Source: Chara braunii (Eukaryota; Streptophyta; Charophyceae; Charales; Characeae). From it: a stretch of DNA of 20,929 nucleotides. The position numbers were made by a program, and so were the translations under genes. Location: contig BFEA01000031.1 of the NCBI GenBank assembly GCA_003427395.1, positions 3,948,498 to 3,969,426 of the forward strand, read 5' to 3'. Position 1 is the stretch's first letter. Each line of letters begins with the position of its first letter. The notes below the pieces were generated by a model. It ran no database searches. It saw nothing but the letters and a program-made list of their open reading frames with translations, and had not been told where the DNA came from. Shown here in pieces: positions 9,785 to 18,836 of this stretch.

Positions 9785-9923
9785 TTCACAAACGAGCCTG
9801 CAAATCGCTCTTACGTTCTCGACTCTCAAGCCAGCTTCCGGGAAGTAGTGGCTAGGGAGAGTGTTTGGTGCGAGTCGGAAAGTCCTGTCGGGCTGACGAT
9901 AGGCTGATCGATTGCGCGTTGGA

Positions 9924-10246
9924 TCGCCACGACGGATTGTGGGATTTGCGGGGACCGCGTCGAGTTTTCGTCAGCAGGGTGACGATCGCAATGGTGGGAG
10001 TTAGCACGCGACGACCGGGATCGTCGGTGCGGATATGAGGATCGATGAAGTGGAGTTGAGTGAGTGATTGGCCCGGGGCCATATTGAAATTAACGGCGAA
10101 TACGCCTTTGTGGTTGTGAATCTTTATCTCTGGCGTGAGTGTACGGCGGCAACACCGAACTTTCTCTCTTCGGATTTCGCCATTCTCTCTCTCCACATTC
10201 TTCCCTCATCTCCCCCCCTCCTTCTCCTCTATCTTTGAATGATGAT

Positions 10247-10314
<68 letters not shown>

Positions 10315-10858
10315 AATAGGAATGAGTCGGCATGATGTCTTTGTGTGAAAGAACTTCGTCCGGAACTCTTCCATTAGTTTCCTAGGAAGTCCCCCTATGC
10401 AAGAACCCCGTCTTCTTGTCTTGTGAACGGTGGATGCGTGTGTATTGTTCTGATCCATCCTTTTTGTCTCTGCGCATATCTCATTTTCGCACCCTCCACA
10501 GTGAATGAATGTATGGAGATCCTCGTTTCTTTGCGTTGATTAGATGATTGTTGTTGGGATTTTATTCAAGAATGAAAGAGTGTTTAGATCTGTAGCTGTA
10601 AATGTACTGCGCATGCCATCTGCCTTATGCTGCACGACAACAGCACCCGAGCCACAGGGCGGCCCCGAGAAACATGGCGCCTCGGATCAACGTCGCGTTG
10701 GCTCACTAAACGCGAGCTGCGGGCCGGTCCACTAGTTACATGCATGATCAAGCTGATGAGTGTTCTCTCTCTCTCTCGTGTAGAAAAGGATTGATTGGGG
10801 GGTTGCGCGAGTGTTCTCTTTTCTTGATGACGTCTCGAGGTTTTTGCAATGGATTGAT
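9924..10858 (+). other. 5' region between LTR core and upstream ORF
   Basis: No convincing coding frame. It is GC-rich at first and then holds a CT microsatellite. It may be either the rest of the LTR or untranslated leader; the window cannot decide. Confidence 0.5.
10250..10312. repeat. (CT)n microsatellite
   Basis: About 62 bases of pure CT. The Arg/Glu repeat peptide on the opposite strand is an artefact. Confidence 0.97.
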
Positions 10859-11350
10859 ATGTGGACTGACAAGTACCCTCCGATCGGGCGTCAGCCTCCC
10901 GTACCTCCCGTATCAACACGGCATTTTCCTTACAACGAGGAAAGGACACGTGTATGCGAGTGGGACGTACGAGAAGCTGTCGCACAAATCGGCGGGCGAT
11001 ACTACTTCCCTCCGGCAAACCATTGTTCAGGGTTTGTAGAGGTTGGGTTTGTTATTATCGACACGCACTTCCCACCCTACTCAATATTGCTCCCCTTTAA
11101 CGAGTTGATCGTCATTCCATGGACTGCAGTGGCGCCCCATTGGCCTCGAACCCTGTGCACAGAGTGCCAGCGTTTCGATCGCTACGAAGCAAAGGGCTTC
11201 CACTACCGAATACGAAGTGAGGACGAGCATAAGGAAAGAGCCACGCGTCTGCAGCCCTCCTCATCAGACTCAGAACTGACCAGCGAGCGACGACGGGATT
11301 TAAACCCGAATACGAAACACGCGAAGCGTGCCGAAGCCCTTCCGCTCTAA
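10859..11350 (+). CDS. ORF upstream of gag, unknown protein (163 aa)
   Basis: I do not recognise this protein. The first in-frame ATG (10859) gives MWTDKYPPIG and the frame stays open to TAA at 11348; without requiring ATG it is open from 10811. The middle contains WTAVAPHWPRTLCTEC followed by GFHYRIRSEDEHKERATRL, which is matched in the minus-strand relative at 7874-8180. Codons for GFHYR to ATRL (11195-11251) differ from that copy at 13 of 19 positions, with only 3 amino-acid changes, so an ancestor was under protein-level selection. CTEC alone is too little to call a zinc site. Some plant gypsy lineages (Ogre/Tat type) carry an ORF before gag, but relationship to those is untested. The end (RRDLNPNTKH) is poorly conserved and may be fortuitous. 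Confidence 0.5.
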   Translation: MWTDKYPPIGRQPPVPPVSTRHFPYNEERTRVCEWDVREAVAQIGGRYYFPPANHCSGFVEVGFVIIDTHFPPYSILLPFNELIVIPWTAVAPHWPRTLCTECQRFDRYEAKGFHYRIRSEDEHKERATRLQPSSSDSELTSERRRDLNPNTKHAKRAEALPL

Positions 11351-11617
11351 ACGACCGGCCATAGCGCGGTGGGAAGCTCGACAATACTTTTTGGATTGAA
11401 TTTGGATTTTTCTCTTTTCGCGCCGTGCCCGCGCGCGCATTCCGCGACGCGCAAAAGCAACTGACTTACTTCATTGAACCAATACGAGGGATTTCAGTTC
11501 TGTTTGTGCCCCCACACTCAATTTCCAAAAATCCTTGGCACACCCATCTTGCTGTTTTTCTGGGCCTCTTTCCGCACATCTAGTACTCCAAACGAAAGAC
11601 AGCACAGGGCGTGAGGT

Positions 11618-11630
11618 TGGTATCGGAGCC
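11618..11630 (+). promoter_or_regulatory. Candidate primer-binding site (initiator Met-tRNA type)
   Basis: TGGTATCGGAGCC differs by one base from TGGTATCAGAGCC, the usual plant site complementary to the 3' end of initiator Met-tRNA. It lies 127 bases before the gag ATG. The minus-strand relative keeps it with one more change. No clear CA-ending LTR terminus sits directly upstream, which is why confidence is limited. Confidence 0.5.
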
Positions 11631-11756
11631 GACACGTGTCGGTTCTGACGATAGTAAGTCGAACTGGCGAGAGGTAGAAGAAGAAGTCCCCCACCCGCTC
11701 GCCGAGATCGTCTAGTGACCAGATCTATATTTGGTGCTGTTATACCAGCTATACCA

Positions 11757-13103
11757 ATGGTGGACGTTAATAGGGTAGTGGTTAGCATTCACACCCTCTT
11801 TCCCTTCTTCCCTAACCATACCCATCCCGAGGCTTGGTTGGAAGCCGTCGAAGCTCAAGGCTACATCGCGGGTGATCTTTCTCGCGTTCTTACCTTGCTA
11901 CTTCGCAATACGTCGCATGATTCGTTTAGAAAGCACGTGCGGGTAGATTGGAATACTTTCACACAAGCCTTTTTGGCCCGATTCGATACGGTCAGTGAAG
12001 ATGCCGCTTGGTACGTGCTCAAAACTCGGCCATAAGGACGAGGGGAAATGTTGCCCGATTTCGTGGATCAATTTCAAACCACATTGGACAAATCTGGGCG
12101 AGACGAGAAGTTCTCTCGAGTTCTGTTCATCGATCACTTACGAAGTCCGACGTTGAAAGGGAAATTGCAAAAAAAGGTCCCACCGAAGACACACCAGCTA
12201 TCGGCTATCATCACTAAATCATTGGAACTGGACCTGGCTGATACAAAAAAATATATAAGTCAGGGAGACGAGGATATTACAGATACCATACGGGATGTCG
12301 CGGCTAAAAGGTGATCGTGGTTGCGAGCGGTAGAACGGTTCTATCCCCGCCCCGACCATGACCTTCCTGACGGGATCGTTTCCAATATTCCGCCTGTTTC
12401 GTCTTCCTCTCCCCCGGTGAATCAACCGATCGCGACAGTTAAAAACGGAATCTCACCGGAACCCCCCTCGCCGGCCATAACCAACTTACATCTTGCCTAG
12501 ATGATCCATACGGCCACTACCAAGCAGTCCGAATGGATGAGCAACTTGATCGAAATGCAGGCTGCTCATATGGAGCGGATGGAACAGATAATGAGAAGAC
12601 TAATTAAGCCTAATCTGGCCCCTGCTCGGCCTGCTCCCGCGTCATTTTCACTCTTGCCTGCCCCGCCTGCACCTCAGTTCCCTCACCCAGCTAATCCAGC
12701 AGGAAAGATCGAGTGTTTTAACTGCAAACAGCCCGGACATTTCGCCCGAGACTGCCCGCAGCCAACTCGTAGTCAACCCCCACATGCGGCGGCCCCTCCC
12801 GATGATCTTGAATGGGTCGATCGTGAATCCAATCCTGGTCCGCAGTTTCGGACAGGAGAAATTGATGTGTTACGAGCACTCAAGCAATTGGATATTCGTA
12901 TTCCGATCCCGGTGGGACATCTTCTCACCATATCTGAAGCGGCGAATGATTAACTTTTGCAACATTGCCAGAAAAATCAAAAGCGCTTCACCTATCAATG
13001 CATACAGCGAATGTTGAAGAAGAAGGAAGGAAGCGAGGAAGTTACACCGCCCGAACCCGAAGCCGACGAACCTGAGGCCGCGCGTATAGCAGCGATTCTT
13101 TAG
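11757..13103 (+). pseudogene. gag: gag with CCHC zinc knuckle (interrupted)
   Basis: Structural protein that packages element RNA. From ATG at 11757 a single frame runs to TAG at 13101, interrupted by TAA 12033, TGA 12312, TAG 12498 and TAA 12951. At 12033 and 12312 the minus-strand copy retains Gln and Arg, so these are C-to-T losses of CAA and CGA. The gag domain shows HTHPEAWLEAVEAQG and AFLARFDTVSEDAAWYVLK. A Pro/Ala-rich linker leads to the knuckle CFNCKQPGHFARDC (12714-12755), with all CX2CX4HX4C ligands intact. The C-terminal part is charged (TPPEPEADEPEAA) and overlaps protease by about 28 bases in the -1 frame. Confidence 0.9.
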
Positions 13104-13918
13104 CAGAAAAATATCACTTTGTACGAGCTCGGTCGGTACTGTGGAAAAGTGCGGAATGTGATTGTGAAGTTTGGGGCAAGCTGTTTAACGCCCTTATCGA
13201 CACAGGGTCTTCTGCAGTAGCCATATCATTAGACACTGTCAGAAAGACGGGACGACTCGGATCCATTCTCCCTCAATCTAGCAAGGACAATTATGCCTCA
13301 GCCGACGAGGAAGCAATGAACATTGTAGGCATTATTGAGAATGTGGCTGTAAAGGTTGGACGAGTGCACGTCCTCGTCAACGCGCTCGTGATAGATGTGC
13401 GTTCCTATTCCGTGTTGTTGGGACTACCTTGGGCGATGTCGGTGGGCGCACGACTGCATTTCAATTCGAAACAACTGGTGCTTACGCAAACTGGGATGAT
13501 TCGATTCATTAATCCCGAGGAGTGTTCCTCCTCAGACATCGATAGTGCAATCGGGGTACCGGAATACGAAGAAGAGTTGCCTAGCGGAGATGAATGGAAG
13601 CACCTGGTCCAACTTTTTGAACACGAAATTCCCGAAGAATTTCAAGTATGCCCCGACACTGCCCGAAGCTTCCACGTGGATTCAGGAGACAGCGCGCTTG
13701 CGCCTCCAATAACCCAAGTTAGTCCTTCAGTCCTTCTCGGGGAACCTATATTACAAGTATCTGACATGGCCGATGATTTGGAACCCCGTCGCACCTTGTA
13801 CGAAGGAGCTCTCTCCTTACGAACGCGTTATCAGCAAACGGAACAGTATTTGGATGTTTCTGTTTTTCCGCTCAGATCGTTACTAACGACAGGAGCCACT
13901 ATCGCCTTGATTAAATAG
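13076..13918 (+). pseudogene. pol: pol: aspartic protease region
   Basis: The frame is open from 13076 and gives FNALIDTGSSAVAISL, the retropepsin active site with its Asp at 13199. Further on comes SVLLGLPWA, matching the conserved (I/L)LG-P-W motif of Ty3/gypsy proteases. A rather acidic linker follows. TAG at 13916 interrupts, but the same frame continues into RT. There is no early ATG, as expected for a polyprotein reached by frameshift or processing from Gag. Confidence 0.88.
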
Positions 13919-14260
13919 GAGGCGGAAGCGCCGGTAAGTGATGTACCTGATCTGATGCGAGAAATGACGGATCTAACGGGGCTAACTGTGGAACCGACCT
14001 CGGTTGGTTCAGAGACTGATGCTGAAACTAAAGAAACGGAGATGATCAGCCCCGCTGAGTCCCAGATGATAGCAACTGTCTTCTCTGTTCGCACCAGTAG
14101 TTCCGTTTTCTCTAGTGCTTATGATCGGCGGGAACGGCCGGTTGATTGGGTCGATATGCCCCTTAAGATTTTCGGGGAATCAACAATCACGCTGTTGAGT
14201 CACGTTCCCGCGAAACTTCGGAAGTCGTTAATTTGTGTGTTAAATAGTTACGCATAAGTA
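13919..14260 (+). pseudogene. pol: pol: protease-RT linker
   Basis: Same frame as protease and RT, rich in Ser, Thr and Glu, without a recognised domain until LLSHVPAKLRKSL near the end. TAA at 14255 interrupts just before the RT domain. Confidence 0.7.
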
Positions 14261-15695
14261 TTGAGCATACACGATAATGACATCGGCTTAACTAATGTGA
14301 TCGAGCATGTCATTCTCACGGGAGACCACCCACCCATTAGCTGCGTTCCTTACCGATACTCGCCAGCTCAACGAGCGGCCGTTTTTCAGCGGATTAAAGA
14401 GTTCGAAGCTAATGGATGGATCGAACCCGCAATAGGTCCCTGGTCTTTTCCCGTAGTAATCGTGACTAAAAAAGCCGGAGGGATTCACATTTGCATTGAT
14501 TATCGAAAGTTGAATGATATCACGATCAAAGATGTGTACCCCCTCCCCCGGATTGATAAGTTGTTGGATGCGATTGGGAGTGCTCGATTTTTCAGCAAGT
14601 TTGATGTTCGCCATGGGTTCCATCATCTTCTTGTTTGAGAAGAAGATCATCCAAAAATGACATTTGTGCTTTTCGAGGGTACGTGGCAGTGGATTCGATG
14701 TCCGATGGGTATCTGCAACGCCCCCGCAAATTTTCAACGAGCCATGAACATGGCTTTTTAGAATTTCGTGCGGAAGACTCGTTTGGCGCAGAGCATCATC
14801 AACTACTGCGTGATTGTGTACATGGATGACATCTTGGTGTACTCGAGTTCCTACGAGGGACACGTGCAGCACATCGAATGGGCACTGCACGCATTACGAG
14901 ATGCGGGTTTCAAAGTGGCGCTTGAGAAGTGTCAGTTTTTTCTTACCACTATTTCCTTCTTGGGACACGTGGTGACAGACACGGGACTTCAATCGGAGCC
15001 GCAAAAGGTGGCAGCTGTCAGGGATGCGCCGGTGCCTACGACTATCACGTAAGTTCGCGCCTTTCTGGGCCTGGCCTCGTACTACTGAAGATTTATCAAG
15101 GGCTTCGCGGCGATTGCGGGACCCCTCACAAATCCGCTGCGCAAAAATCAGCCGTTGATCTGGACGCTGGAGTGCGATCAAGCGTTTTCCAAACTCAAGG
15201 CCGCTCTGATTTCGGCTCCGCTCCTTATAAGACTCGATCTCGAAAAGCCTTTTGTTCTCATCACTGACCGACAGCCAGAAGCAATTTCGGCGATCCTTGC
15301 CCAGGTGGGACCAAGCGGACTCGAGAATGTGGTGGAGTATGCGTCCAAATCGGTGCCCGCTTGCAAGCTCAACTACGCCGCTCTAACGGGAGAATGCTAC
15401 GCGGCTCAACCTGTACGGGCGAAAGTTTACCCTGGTAACTGATCATGAGCCCTTGTTGGCTCTGAAGAAATCGAAGGATTACTCGGGCATGATCAGGCGA
15501 TGGGCAACGGTGCTGCAAAACATAGACTTTGACATTCGTCATCGAAAGCACAAGAGACACGGGAATGCGGACGGACTAGCACGACTGCACCGGCCTGAGA
15601 AAGTTCCAAAGAGTGAGGAGGTGATTCCGTGGAACGAACCTGAACAGGAGATCAGACCTCGATACGGCCAAGTGGAGATCTTATCAAAACAGTAA
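14261..15695 (+). pseudogene. pol: pol: reverse transcriptase and RNase H (interrupted)
   Basis: Copies element RNA into cDNA and removes the RNA strand. RT motifs in order: PPISCVPYRYSPAQ, FPVVIVTKKAGGIHICIDYRKLN, YPLPRIDKLLDAIG, FSKFDVRHGFHHLLV with a catalytic Asp, CPMGICNAPANFQRAM, and VYMDDILVYS with the Asp pair at 14825-14830. RNase H follows: FVLITDRQPEAISAILAQ, TGECYAA (Glu at 15392) and VTDHEPLLALKK (Asp at 15441), ending near GNADGLARLH. In-frame stops lie at 14636 (TGA for Arg), 14759 (TAG, Gln likely), 15050 and 15086. A frameshift near 15403, apparently a short deletion just after the RNase H Glu, moves the remainder to another frame that ends with TAA at 15693. Confidence 0.93.
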
Positions 15696-15712
15696 GCGAC
15701 ACGAGGAATAAT

Positions 15713-16024
15713 TTGTCTGTTTTACCCTCTCTGCAATACAGTCCCATCCCTTCCTCCTTTGTCATCATGACTACCCTTCCTGCCTCCGCAACCCCTTTGT
15801 CTCCTACTAATTCTGCCTCTCTCACGTCCTCAACTTTCTTTGCCACTGTCCCCGATAAATTCTGTTATTTTTGCACGTGCATTGCACGGGTTTATGGGGT
15901 CGACTGTCATCCTTTCGAAACCGGGTTTGTCGACAGGGTAGAATGTGCCACGTGCGTCAATCGTGCGCACGGGGCTTGCGTTCGATATCGGACGAGTAGC
16001 AAAGAATGGAGGTGCCCCCTATGA
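15713..16024 (+). pseudogene. pol: pol: PHD-like zinc finger between RNase H and integrase
   Basis: PHD fingers bind histone H3 tails and use C4HC3 zinc ligands. From 15863 the frame shows CYFC, a 23-residue loop, ECATC (Cys at 15944 and 15953), His at 15968, Cys at 15977, then EWRCPL and a stop. The spacing (CX2C, X23, CX2C, X4, H, X2, C, X11, C, X2, then the eighth position) and a Trp two residues before the seventh Cys fit PHD. The first loop is a little long. The eighth ligand codon is TGA (16022), one base from TGT or TGC. A Ser/Thr/Pro-rich stretch precedes it. The integrase HHCC finger lies separately downstream. A PHD role in targeting integration to marked chromatin is inference. Another treble-clef or RING-like finger is possible. 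Confidence 0.6.
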
Positions 16025-17466
16025 AGAACGAACAAACTCCCCACGGAGGTTCGATTCGAGGCTGCCCGTACGGACGGCCCTGAATACGACGAAAAATACC
16101 GACGAGTGGAGGTTTGGAGGGATAAAATTTTATTGGCGAAATTAGCAGGATTATCATTGGGTCACCTCACCAAACACGACAGATGTAGGGCGACCGAGAG
16201 ATCTCGGGACTATCGATGGATCAACGGTCATTTGGAAAAGCGTAAAACTGACGGATCGGGGCCGTGGTTGACGGTTCCCCATCCATTCCTGAGATATGAT
16301 TGGATCCGATCTGCTCACGAAGAACAGGCCGCTCATTTCGTGATACGTGTCACGGAGGCAACTGTAGACCAGACCGATGGTTCTGGTCCAACATACAAGA
16401 TGATGTCAAATACATTGTTGCCAACTGTCTGGTCTGTGCCGCTGATCGCGCCCCAATTCGGGGACCAAACATGATAGTACCAACGGAAGTAGAGCGTCCT
16501 TTCCAGCGAGTCAGTATGGACACGACAGATATCGATGTGCCACCTGACCCAAACCATTGTGAATATTCTATCCTTTTAGTATTAATTGACCATTTTTCCA
16601 AGTACATCAAAGTTTACCCCTGTAAGACCCACAAAGCCGCAGAAATAGCTAAGTACATCGATCGCTTCCTCTTTACCCATCTAGATACGGAAGAAATTCT
16701 AACCGACAATGGGTCTAAATTTAAGGGAGAAGAACTGCTCGCACGAAGGGGCGTCACGCTCCGACATACGGCACCCCACGTGTCCCAGTCGAAGGGGTTG
16801 GCTGAGAATGTCAACCGTATGATTAAAACCGCCCTTCGTAGGAATTTAGCAGCACACGACACGCGTCCGTGGCCCGAGATCGTATATCAGATCGTCAGGA
16901 TCCACTGGGCCACCCCTTACAAGGCCACGGGGTTTACCCCTTTTCAGCTTCGTACTAATAACCTCCCCTGTATCGACTACCGGGGTAACTCGAAAATTGT
17001 CGAACCAGGGGGTAGAGACACGCGTACATCCCTCAAGGCCAAGGCCAAAAGGTACACCGAATTAATGGAGCGGGCTGTTCCGAAGCTAGCCCGAAAAAGA
17101 CAAAGGATGACCGATCTGGCCCACGATAGGCAGGTCCGTAGCTACGAAGCCCGAAACGGAAATGTTGGGCCCCAACATCAATATAAATTAGGGGACCTAG
17201 TGCAGGTACGTAAATGTGCACGCGACCGCAAACTCGCTCCCAAGTTCTCTGGCCGCTTTCGCGTTGTCGAGCTCGGTCCTAACAGCGCCAACACGGTGCG
17301 CATCGTGCCTGAGGCTAGTGCTAGCCATAACTCTGTCTTCATCGTCCGGCATACCTCCTACCTCCGTCTTCTTCCTCCTTCTGATCTTCCTCCCTCTTCT
17401 TGCTCGAAAAGCGAGGACAACGACGACGATCTAACTCTCTCTCCGCTCTCTCCCTCCTGTCCTTAG
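16025..17466 (+). pseudogene. pol: pol: integrase
   Basis: Inserts element cDNA into the genome. The N-terminal part continues in the PHD frame (EYDEKYRRVEVWRDKILLAKL, then AHEEQAAHF with His at 16316 and 16334). A frameshift near 16370 moves to the frame carrying WSNIQDDVKYIVANCLVC, with Cys at 16426 and 16435, completing HHCC. The core has Asp at 16519 (VSMDTT), Asp at 16705 (LTDNGSKF) and Glu at 16804 (GLAENVNR), with 32 residues between the last two, slightly short of the usual 34-35. The C-terminus has KLGDLVQVRK and LAPKFSGRFRVVEL, a GPY/F-like module with Arg for Pro. No chromodomain follows. The frame from 16375 to the TAG at 17464 is uninterrupted. Confidence 0.92.
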
Positions 17467-17486
17467 TCCTCCTCTCCGACCTCGCC

Positions 17487-17969
17487 ATGAGTATCATCAC
17501 AGAGCGGGTTCTTGACGAACAGTTGTTGCAGCGACGTGGCCATATCTCAGAGAGTCGGCAAGTTTGTCACCCGCGGCTCAACACGGATCTTCGGCGTTTG
17601 GCGCAATTCTTCTGCGACGTGGGTGTGTGTGCCGCCGCCGCGTTTCGAATTGAAGGGAGTCCTCACGCAATAATATTTGCGGAGGTGATCGCAGTTCATC
17701 GGCGAGCGGCTCCCAGAACGAGCCACATCACCACGGTTGCGGCGTTCAGCGGCGACATCAGCTCGGTCAATCCGCAGTGGCATACCATGATCTTGACCTT
17801 GCTGCGCGAGTGGACGGAGCAGGTGTCCAACGTGTGGCAGCATGTCCTCACCCGACCTGGGTATAACCTCATCCCGATCTTTGCACCGGATCCTGGCGAT
17901 ATTCGTCGTTTTCCGCGCGAGCGGCCAGTTGCGATCCCCACCCTCGTCCCCTTCCCATGTCCCCAATGA
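17487..17969 (+). CDS. 3' ORF A after integrase, unknown (160 aa)
   Basis: ATG (MSIITERVLDEQLLQRRG) lies 20 bases after the integrase stop and the frame is open to TGA at 17967. I recognise no domain. The sequence looks globular, with hydrophobic stretches such as LAQFFCDVGVCAAAAF but no clear transmembrane segment or signal peptide, and ends Pro-rich. Its stop overlaps an ATG (ATGA, 17966-17969) of the next ORF, which would allow coupled reinitiation. ORFs in this place are often called env-like, but nothing here shows an envelope protein. It could be a chance ORF, though its integrity next to decayed pol argues against that. Confidence 0.5.
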   Translation: MSIITERVLDEQLLQRRGHISESRQVCHPRLNTDLRRLAQFFCDVGVCAAAAFRIEGSPHAIIFAEVIAVHRRAAPRTSHITTVAAFSGDISSVNPQWHTMILTLLREWTEQVSNVWQHVLTRPGYNLIPIFAPDPGDIRRFPRERPVAIPTLVPFPCPQ

Positions 17970-18649
17970 ACCACGCCGATCCTCTCGCTCCTCTCTCTAT
18001 CTTTGGTCTCCCCTCTCTTTTCCCCACCTTCTGGCAATCCAATCTTCATCCTTCTCTTTCCTTCTCATTCGAGCCTCTTTCAGTCCCTCTTATCAATCCT
18101 GGGCATTGGCGGCTGTGGCGCAAAACTTTTGAGGAACTGTCTTTCTGCTTGGCCAGAGTACAGGTGACGTGGACGCAGACCAGCGAGCATCCTGCGTGGA
18201 TCGAAAATCCGGCGCTGCTGATCATCCAAACTTGGAGGACTAACGTGGAAGGCGATCTTCTTGGCTTTCTCTTTGGATCAGTACAGTCGGGGCGCCGCCA
18301 TCTGATTGCGCAGGAGCTCATCGCACCGATCGTGCAATTGGCGGACGATCTCTCGCCCGACATTTATTCGCAGAGTGACGACAGTCCTCCTCCACACATT
18401 CTCGAGCGGTCATTGGATCCATATCTTCAGTGGACTGCGTGCTTGGAGGAGCCCAGAGACGAAGATACGCTGCCGTCGCGGCAGGAGTATCTGAAGCCGT
18501 GTGATATCATCCCCCAAGCCTTCTATCCGAGGGCAGAGGAAGTGGTGATCGGCGACGAAGAGGACGGAGATGAGGAAACAACGGAGGAGGGAAGCTATAG
18601 CGAATATAGCGAGGGTGAGCTGAGTGAAGAAGAAGAGGAGGAAGAATAA
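17957..18649 (+). CDS. 3' ORF B, acidic tail, unknown (230 aa)
   Basis: Two possible ATGs, at 17957 and 17966, overlap the end of ORF A. The protein has a plausible globular centre (HWRLWRKTFEELSF, WIENPALLIIQTWR, LIAQELIAPIVQLADDL) and a strongly acidic C-terminus ending SEGELSEEEEEEE before TAA at 18647. In the same frame the sequence continues after TAA and after TGA (18725) into a coherent acidic, then Arg/Ser-rich tail (ARRRRSRSPSSSSP) up to TGA at 18986. The present stop may therefore be premature. Function unknown; acidic and Arg/Ser-rich tails are common in nuclear proteins but prove nothing here. Confidence 0.5.
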   Translation: MSPMNHADPLAPLSIFGLPSLFPTFWQSNLHPSLSFSFEPLSVPLINPGHWRLWRKTFEELSFCLARVQVTWTQTSEHPAWIENPALLIIQTWRTNVEGDLLGFLFGSVQSGRRHLIAQELIAPIVQLADDLSPDIYSQSDDSPPPHILERSLDPYLQWTACLEEPRDEDTLPSRQEYLKPCDIIPQAFYPRAEEVVIGDEEDGDEETTEEGSYSEYSEGELSEEEEEEE

Positions 18650-18836
18650 ACCGGGTCTGAGTGGGAAGCCTTGCCGGAGGAAGCAACGCGCATGGGAACG
18701 GAGGCGGAAGATCCGGAAGCAGCGTGAAAGCGTGAAGAAATTGCCACCGGGAAACGCCAGCTGGAGTTCGCTAGGGGAGCGAGCCTGCGCATCGGTAACG
18801 ATCCGACCAGAGATCCGGAGCCGCCAAAGCCCGAAG

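Larger units (their letters stand above)
8884..9923 (+). repeat. 5' LTR (minimum extent)
   Basis: At least 1040 bases are repeated at 19885-20929. The left boundary is TGTGACG. The right boundary is not visible because the matching copy is cut by the window edge. If the candidate PBS at 11618 is real, the LTR would continue to about 11610. The promoter elements at 9591-9784 fit U3. Reading frames within it are not conserved proteins. Confidence 0.88.

Noticed and set aside
11280-11400. tRNA gene on the minus strand (A-box-like TGGCCGGTCGTTTAGAGCGG and B-box-like sequence)
   Set aside because: I could not fit an acceptor stem and anticodon arm; the other copy does not keep the structure.
14288-14890. 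200-codon minus-strand ORF opposite RT
   Set aside because: Antisense shadow of conserved RT codons; no independent support.
2990-16024. Reassigned stop codons (for example TAA/TAG read as Gln), since many stops fall at Gln positions
   Set aside because: TGA is equally common and falls at Arg, Cys and Trp sites, and frameshifts occur too. Ordinary decay by C-to-T change explains it better.
17216-17434. Short plus-strand ORF overlapping the integrase C-terminus
   Set aside because: Out of frame with a recognised integrase end and Ser/Leu-rich by composition.
17300-17466. Chromodomain after integrase
   Set aside because: The tail after the GPY/F-like module is Pro/Ser/Asp-rich with no aromatic cage motif.
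17547-18049. Minus-strand ORFs opposite ORFs A and B
   Set aside because: Shadows in GC-rich sequence; the sense ORFs are in line with the element.
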